A stretch of 64,000 bases of DNA, from the NCBI GenBank assembly GCA_024803745.1, contig JANJXV010000265.1, positions 186,001 through 250,000 of the forward strand, in the 5' to 3' direction. Under the pieces are notes generated by a model. It saw only the letters and a list, made by a program, of their open reading frames with translations. It ran no database searches and had not been told where the DNA came from. A program made the translations under genes and the position numbers. Source of the stretch: Megascapheus bottae. Taxonomy: Eukaryota > Chordata > Mammalia > Rodentia > Geomyidae. Each line of letters begins with the position of its first letter. Within the stretch, counting starts at the first letter, position 1. Positions 58,285 to 64,000 of the stretch are shown piece after piece.

Positions 58285-59745
58285 TGTGAGGGTTGTGGGC
58301 AGTCACAGTCACGGCAGAGGTGGCTCTGTCTGTGGGGTGAGTGCCTCCCTGCAGGCACAGCACTGGACATATCAGAGATCCACATGAAAAGGAAAAGCTG
58401 GAAATGGCACTATGGTTCAAATGGTAGAGCATCAACCTTGAGCAAAAGAGCTCAGGGACAGTACCCAGGACCTGAGTTCAAGCCTCATGACTGTAATAGA
58501 AAAAGAACCAGGACTATGAGAGGGAACCTGGTACTCTCTTGGTCTAATCAGACACAAGAAGAGGCCGGGATAGGCTGTGGAAAAACACAGAGAACATCTT
58601 CCCCCAGCTCATCCTGTCCTGCATGCAGGGACAGCTATGTAACTAGGGCTACGGTGAGATCATCTTCACCCCTGTGCTGCCATCTGAATTGTAGGCCTCT
58701 GTCCTGTCATGGGGTGTCCTGATGGCTGAGCAGGTGCCCTAACCCTAGATGGAGAGCAGCCACTGACTGTGGTAGCTAAGGAGAGATCTGTTCCATAGCT
58801 ATCAGGCCACCCAGCATGGGAGCCATAACCACCCCTCACCCAGGTAGAGGCCAATGGTTCTCCAGGTGCTACTAACATTGCCCCACCCCTAGCTCTGGGT
58901 ACACGTGACATTCCCTCCACAAGGAGCAGGACTAAGTGAAGGATCAGGAAGCTGCTTATGGGCTTCAGATGATGGCCAGGCTGGCACTACAGATGGCCTC
59001 ACTCTGTCACCACCTTCCCCTGCCTCCATCATTCCTCCATCATGCCTCTCTACCTCCCACCCATTAACCTTGGAAACCAATGAACTGGGCTCTCATCATT
59101 CCTCTCATCTCTTCACCCACCTTGCCATGCGTCCATCCCTCTGTCACTTCCACCCCACACACATCCCACCACCAGCCACCCTGTAGCTTATGAGGATCCC
59201 AGAGGAAGCTCTTGGTGAAGGGCTTGTGACCACAAAACAGTTACTATCACCCGCTCCGGCCTGATCCACCACAGAATAAGAACAGCCAAGCAGGCACACA
59301 CTGCAGCAGAGCAGAGTTGCTCTGCTGCCACCCTGATTTCTTCATGGCCAGGACTTGGCTCTCCTCGGCCTCCCAGCTCAGTAACCAGAACATTGTGCTT
59401 TCACAGCGCCATGGCTTCCAGTCTCCATGGACACAATGACATCAAGGTGATGCCAACTTCCCCATCTCTATATACTTCTAACTATGGGATGGGAGCTGAG
59501 GTTCTCTTCTGTCACTCCATCCGCTAAGAGGCTCATGCAGATTTCTATCCTTTGCTCATCATGGTGACCCTTTGGTTAACAAGTCACTGCTGGGCTTCCA
59601 GTTCACCACATATAGAACCCATACTCCAACACTTTTCTTAGAAGGACTGATGACTTTTAAATATTCTCTAGTTTTAAATTTCTAGTTCCTTCTCTCTTTC
59701 ATTTATATATTTCCCTTCCTCACATCGTTCTCTTTTTTACCTTCC
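58285..59745. other. Single-copy DNA, no gene recognised; one SINE
   Basis: Relatively GC-rich. A plus-strand SINE second half lies at 58,392-58,510 ('tcaaatggtagagcatc', 'cctgagttcaagcctcatg'). Short open frames on both strands (such as 58,905-59,186 and 58,384-58,722) are proline/serine/histidine-rich and have no recognisable domain, so I do not call genes. Confidence 0.5.
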
Positions 59746-59749
59746 TTCT

Positions 59750-59962
59750 TTCATTCCTGGCCTTGAACTCAAAACCTGGAGCTTTTTCTTAGCTGTTCTT
59801 TGCTCAAGGTAGCACTCTAGCTCTTGAGCCACAGCTCTACTTCAATCTTTGTTCTTGCTCTAAACTGGGAGTATGAGTCTCATGCATTTTTCCCTTTGCT
59901 GGGTTGGTTTTAAACCACAATACTAAGATCAGGATCCTGAATATGCCTCGGATTACAGGTAT
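59750..59962 (-). mobile_element. SINE, minus strand
   Basis: tRNA-like part ('ggccttgaactcaaaacctgg', 'agcactctagctcttgagcc') and a worn B1-like part ('cctcggattacaggt'). Confidence 0.7.
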
Positions 59963-60906
59963 TATCTAATCAAAACAAATTCCTGATTTCTTTTTTAGAC
60001 ATAATTAGTTCTTTCAGGTGAGCCACCAGCCACTCATGCAAGAGCATTGCAGGATCCCAGCATTCATCTTGTCTCCAGTCTTATTCCATCCATCTCACAA
60101 TGGTCATCTAAAACACCCTGCTGCATGCTTGAAGTCGCAAGGAACGTTCTCAACGCCATGAGAAGCCCCCTTAAGCTCTGCCTCAGACATGCCCAGCCCC
60201 CATCCCACTTCCACATGAGCATTTGTTTAGGAGAAATTTCCTGAGTACATCATCATCTTTTCCTCACCATTCAAATTTCATCTTTGGAGTCATTTCTCCC
60301 AGACAAAGAGGAACATGATCCATGGTTTGATAGCAGCTCCAGCTTCATAGTCCCAGCCACCAACACCCAACCCATTACCTTGCCAGACACCTGAATTCAA
60401 GAACAATGTTTTCACTACCCCTGACTCTTATCAAATGTTTTAACTTATACAGTGCATTAAAATAATTTTACTAAATGGAATAAACACATGGCATCAAGCT
60501 TCAGAATCTTTGCACCTGAACTTTTAGTGAATAACAGACACACCAGCATTTCTGTAGCCAACAGAAATCTTAGCTTTGAGATTTCAGCATTCCTGGTATC
60601 CAAGTACAGATGTGCTAACACTGCCCTTAATGAGGCACTTCAACCACACAATCCCACAACAATCAATGTCATTTGACATTCACTGGTAGGTGGTGCTAGG
60701 AAAAAGACTGATGTGCCAACTCCATGCTGGCTTGACCTATGCCATCTTCAAACCTGGAGCAAGTGGGGCTCCTCTCTCCGTGACATCTTTTGTGTACTAC
60801 CCCAGGAGGACCTTTACCTTGAGTCAAAATTATGAAGACTATCTCTACCAGCAAAGATTCCAGTGAGATGTGCCTACATGGATAAAGCTAAAATCTCACT
60901 AAAGTG
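59963..60906. other. Single-copy DNA, nothing recognised
   Basis: No coding, RNA or repeat signature that I can support. The open frames (60,047-60,244 and 60,488-60,676, plus strand) are short and unremarkable. Confidence 0.5.
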
Positions 60907-61135
60907 AGGTTGTTGGCAGTGCTGGAGCCTGAACTCAGGGCCTGGGCACTAAGCATTTGTACTCAAGACTAGCCCTTTACCACTTGAGCCCAAACTCCAT
61001 TCCCAGCTGTTTTTATTTTTGGTAGTAAGAATCTATCAGACTTTCCTGTTCTAGGTGACTTGGAACTTCCATACTCAGATCTCAGCCTCCTGACCAGCCT
61101 GGATTAAAAGTGTGGATCAGCCATGCGCCACACCT
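60907..61135 (-). mobile_element. SINE, minus strand, both parts
   Basis: 'gcctgaactcagggcctggg' and 'accacttgagcc' (tRNA-like part) followed by 'ctcagcctcctgaccagcc' (B1-like part). Confidence 0.75.
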
Positions 61136-61505
61136 GAGGACTTCTGCCAGCACATTTTTTCCCAAAAATTGGAAGAGGAAGATGAGGGAGGATTGGGCTC
61201 ATCCTGACCTGCATATGAAGGAGAGCATCAGCCCGTGAAATTCATTCCCTGTTGTAGGCTGCTGGAGAAAAGGTAGCAAATAGGCACAGGCTGGCAGCAG
61301 ATGCCACAGAACAACTTGTGACCAAGACTCCCAGAGCAGACCTCAGAATCGATGACAGAGTTGGATCTATCCAGTAACAGAGGCAGTGGTGACACCTGAA
61401 ACTGCGCGTTTGAGCCTTTGCTGCTAGTAAACAGGGCCACCTATGTCTCAATGAGAAAGGTGAGATTTTGGTGGAGAAGGTGAGATTAAACATTATGTAT
61501 CATGC
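61136..61505. other. Single-copy DNA, nothing recognised
   Basis: Overlapping short minus-strand frames at 61,228-61,493 have no recognisable domain. Confidence 0.45.
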
Positions 61506-62365
61506 AAGAAGACAGACTATAAGAGGTCTTTTATTATTCCAAGTGAAATTTTGGATTTCCTCTTCTGTTTCTTTAAAGAATGACATTGGGATATTGATTG
61601 AAGATTGCCATTTTTACAATATTACTCCTTCCAAACCAGGAGCATAGGTTTTTGCATTTCCTCAGTTCTGCGTTAATTTCCTTCTCCAGGGTTTATAGTT
61701 CCATCAAAAAGGTGCTTTACATTCTAAGTTAATTCCTAGGTATTTATTTTCTTTGATAGCAAAATGAGTTGCTATCCTGATTCTTGACTCACTCCTCTCA
61801 TTTGTTGGCATTAGGAAGGCAGTTGACATTGAGGTTTAATTTTATACCCTGCTACCTTACCAAAGGTTTATATCAGCTCAAGCAGCTTTGGAGTAGAGTC
61901 TATAGGGTTCTTTAAATACAGAATCATGTCATCTGTAAGGAGAGAAAGTTTCAGTTCCTCTTTCCCTTTTCCTCCTCACTCCAGTTAGAATGGCCAAGAT
62001 CCAGAAATCTAATAACGTATGCTGGAGGGGATGTGGCCAGGAGGGATCACTACTACACTGCTGGTGGGATTGCAAACTCCTTCAACCACTATGGAAAGCA
62101 CTATGGCAGTATCCCAAAAAGACTAAACATAGAGCTCCCCTGTGATCCAGCAATTTCACTACTTGCCAATCGTCCAGATAGGACATACTAAATTCACTAG
62201 AACAATAACATTTATCACAGCACTATTTACTATAGCAAAGGTATGGAACCAACCCAGATGCCCGTCAGTTGATGAGTAGATCAAATATGGTATTTTTACA
62301 CAATGGAATTCTGTGCTTCTGTCAGAAAGAATGACATAGACGAATTTGTTAGGAAATAGAAAGAC
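61506..62365 (+). mobile_element. L1 with 5' inversion (twin priming)
   Basis: 61,506-61,966 is L1 ORF2 RT sequence in minus orientation (matching 22,870-23,350 of L1 copy 3). 61,967-62,365 is the ORF2 C-terminus and 3' region in plus orientation ('ggaggggatgtggccagg', 'cccatcagttgatgag'-like sequence). About 0.7-0.8 kb of ORF2 between the two is missing at the switch point. An inverted 5' part next to a normally oriented 3' part is the signature of twin-primed L1 insertion. It is old, with many indels, and has no open frame. Confidence 0.85.
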
Positions 62366-62388
62366 TGTAAAGTTTAGAAATTAGTTTC

Positions 62389-62564
62389 TGTCTCCTTCTC
62401 TCTCTCCTTCTCTATCTCTGTAAAATTTAGAAGTTCCTGTTTCTCTCTCTTTTCTCTTTCTCTCTCTCTTTCTGTCTCTCTGTCTCTCTGTCTCTCTCTG
62501 TCTCTCTCTCTCTCTCTCTCTCGCTCTCTCTCTCTCTATCTCTATCTCTATCTCTCTCTCTCTC
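62389..62564. repeat. (CT)n-rich microsatellite
   Basis: Imperfect CT/CTTT/CTGT/CTAT repeats with one short interruption near 62,420-62,440. Apparent Arg/Glu frames here are repeat artefacts. Confidence 0.92.
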
Positions 62565-62569
62565 CAATC

Positions 62570-62740
62570 CTTAGGCTTGATCTCAGGGCCTGAGCTACTT
62601 TTGCTCAAGGTTAGCACTCTACCATTTGAACCACAGTGCTGCTTCTGGCTTGCTCTTTTCACGTAGTATTGAGGAATCTAACCCAGGCCTTCATCCTTGA
62701 TAGGTTAGCACTCTACCACTAAGCTACACGGTCAGCTTTT
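62570..62740 (-). mobile_element. SINE, minus strand (tRNA-like part)
   Basis: 'aggcttgatctcagggcctg' through 'gttagcactctaccactaag'. It abuts the CT repeat, as does the SINE next to the (CT)n at 3,488. Confidence 0.75.
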
Positions 62741-63000
62741 AGAGGTTTCTGACAAAGGTTTTCCTACATGCTATTATTTCTTCTGTGAGTGCTCTTAATG
62801 CTTGCTGACGGTTGACTTTGTTTAGAAGACTTACCCTAATGCTCCCATATACAGAGATTCTGTATATAGCTCAATGTTTTTCATTACTCAGTATTTCTCT
62901 ATTGTGTATGTTCTGAAATGTACTGAAGACTGACTTCTGATTAAAAGTCATTGCACATTTTTTCTATTCATTAGTTTTCTTTTCTTCTATGGGAATCAGG
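62741..63000. other. AT-rich spacer, no gene seen
   Basis: Lies downstream (minus strand) of the zinc-finger gene and may be its 3' untranslated region. No poly(A) signal was confirmed. Confidence 0.4.
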
Positions 63001-63421
63001 TTTGTGATGAACACAGAAGTATGCCTTCCAGGTCAAACACTTTCCACATTTGTAATATTCATAAGGTTTTTCTCTCCTATGTGCATTTTATACTTAGTCA
63101 TGCGTTCATGATGGATTTTTCATATTCTTATATTCATACGATTTTTATCCTGTGTCTGTGTGGTATCATGCAAACTCAACTATGAGTTCTTCAAAAAAAT
63201 TTCCCTTTCATTTTATTCATAGGATTCTATCCTGTGGGTGTTTAGTGATAAATCTTGACTTGTGCCTTCTGGGGAAAAGACTGAACATTTGCTACATTCA
63301 TTAAGGGTTTTATCTTGTGTTGGTTCTGTGACACAAGCTGAGTTTTCTTCCACAGACTAAAAAGTCTTTCCTATTTATTACTATGCTAAGGCTTTCAACT
63401 TTGGTTATATTCCTAAGGTTT
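63001..63421 (-). pseudogene. Decayed C2H2 fingers downstream of the ZNF stop
   Basis: Beyond the stop of the open frame, the minus strand still shows finger remnants, for example YYKCGKCLTWK and a HIGEK-like linker near 63,010-63,100. They are broken by indels and stops. The ancestral protein had several more C-terminal fingers. Confidence 0.65.
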
Positions 63422-64000
63422 CTAATATTTGTGAATTCTGTTATGCCTCCTGTAATGTGACTTCCATCTGAAGGTCTTACCACATTTGATGCACTCGTAC
63501 AGTTTCTCTCCTGTGTGTGTTCTCTGATGCAATTTGAGGGAAGACTTCCATTTGAAAGACATTCCACATCGGTTACATTCATAAGGTTTTTCTCCTGTTT
63601 GAATTGTCTTATGCATGTTGAGGTTTGGCTTCTGTGTGAAGGACTTTCCACATATGTTACACTCATAAGGTGTTTCTCCTGAGTATATTCTCTGATGAAC
63701 ATGGAGTTTTACCTTCCATTTGAAAGACTTTCCACATTCACTACATGCATAAGTTTTCTCTCCTGTGTGTGTTCTATTATGCCCATCAAGATATGACTTC
63801 CACTTGAAGGTCTTTCCACATTTGTTGCACACATAAGGTTTCTCTCCTGTGTGTGTTCTTTGATGCAATTTGAGGGAAGATTTCTGTCGGAAAGACTTTA
63901 CACATTGGTTACATTCATAAGGTTTCACTCCTGTGTGTATTCTCTGATGAACACGAAGTTTTCCCTTCCCTTGGAAAGACTTTCCACATTCATTACACTT
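63422..64000 (-). CDS. C2H2 (Kruppel-type) zinc-finger protein, 3' part, runs off the window
   Basis: C2H2 fingers usually bind DNA, and large rodent families are KRAB-linked repressors. The minus strand is open from the window edge (64,000) to a stop at 63,422. Seven fingers are seen in order: a partial CNECGKSFQGKGKLRVHQRIH, then CNQC, CNKC, CSEC, CNIC, CNRC and CIKC, joined by TGEKPY-type linkers. The last finger ends HNRIHKY then stop. Two fingers are impaired: the CSEC finger ends HQRIY and the CNIC finger ends HKTIQ, so each lacks its last zinc ligand. Trp occupies the position just before the helix in four fingers (FKWK/FRWK). The N-terminal exons, any KRAB box and the true start lie outside. 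The frame is open upstream of 63,928, so that is not the start. Decayed fingers beyond the stop suggest C-terminal truncation, and the gene may be functional or a young pseudogene. Confidence 0.8.
   Translation of the reverse strand, partial: KCNECGKSFQGKGKLRVHQRIHTGVKPYECNQCVKSFRQKSSLKLHQRTHTGEKPYVCNKCGKTFKWKSYLDGHNRTHTGEKTYACSECGKSFKWKVKLHVHQRIYSGETPYECNICGKSFTQKPNLNMHKTIQTGEKPYECNRCGMSFKWKSSLKLHQRTHTGEKLYECIKCGKTFRWKSHYRRHNRIHKY

Noticed and set aside
58250..59190. Proline/serine/histidine-rich frames in the GC-richer single-copy stretch
   Set aside because: Short, overlapping on both strands, with no domain, start context or splice evidence.

Overview
This is nuclear DNA of a rodent-like mammal. 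It holds dense LINE-1 (L1) copies, composite SINEs with an ID-like head (tRNA-type A box such as 'tagtggtagagtgc' and B box 'gttcgattcc'), an IAP/betaretrovirus-like provirus primed by tRNA-Phe, (CT)n and (TG)n microsatellites, and a C2H2 zinc-finger exon. The SINE looks like those of heteromyid/geomyoid rodents, but that is a guess. No bacterial-style operon, tRNA, rRNA or CRISPR array is visible.

Layout. (1) 1-12,457 is copy A of a direct segmental duplication; copy A' is 45,813-58,284. By eye they are about 98% identical and carry the same broken genes. Both contain, on the minus strand, a decayed RALGDS/RGL-family (RasGEF N-domain) pseudogene and a decayed GAB-family PH-domain exon, set among SINEs and L1 3' ends. 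(2) 12,454-43,576 is a tandem array of a 7.42 kb unit, each unit being one about 6.0 kb minus-strand L1 plus 1.38 kb of flank. The flank is a colinear inverted homologue of A 8,270-9,632, so the array arose from an inverted paralogue of the same locus. Five L1 copies are present. The first and last are cut by the array edges, the second lost its 3' end, and the fourth is split by a provirus. (3) 30,655-35,895 is that provirus (plus strand, 5,241 bp): about 330 bp LTRs, a 6 bp target duplication, PBS-Phe, gag, a protease/G-patch remnant, RT-RNase H, integrase and an env remnant, with several deletions and breaks. (4) 43,574-43,955 is a third copy of a 0.38 kb piece of A, followed by about 1.6 kb of repeat-rich unique sequence. 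(5) 58,285-63,000 is single-copy here: SINEs, a 5'-inverted (twin-primed) L1 and a (CT)n tract. (6) 63,422-64,000 is the last part of a C2H2 zinc-finger gene on the minus strand, running off the window, with decayed fingers beyond its stop.

The genes do not form a pathway. The window records layered duplication, L1 amplification by segmental copying, rearrangement with little junction homology, and later retroviral insertion. The only undamaged mobile-element coding frame I find is an L1 ORF1 (334 codons) at 25,665-26,669. The zinc-finger exon is the only plausible host coding sequence.
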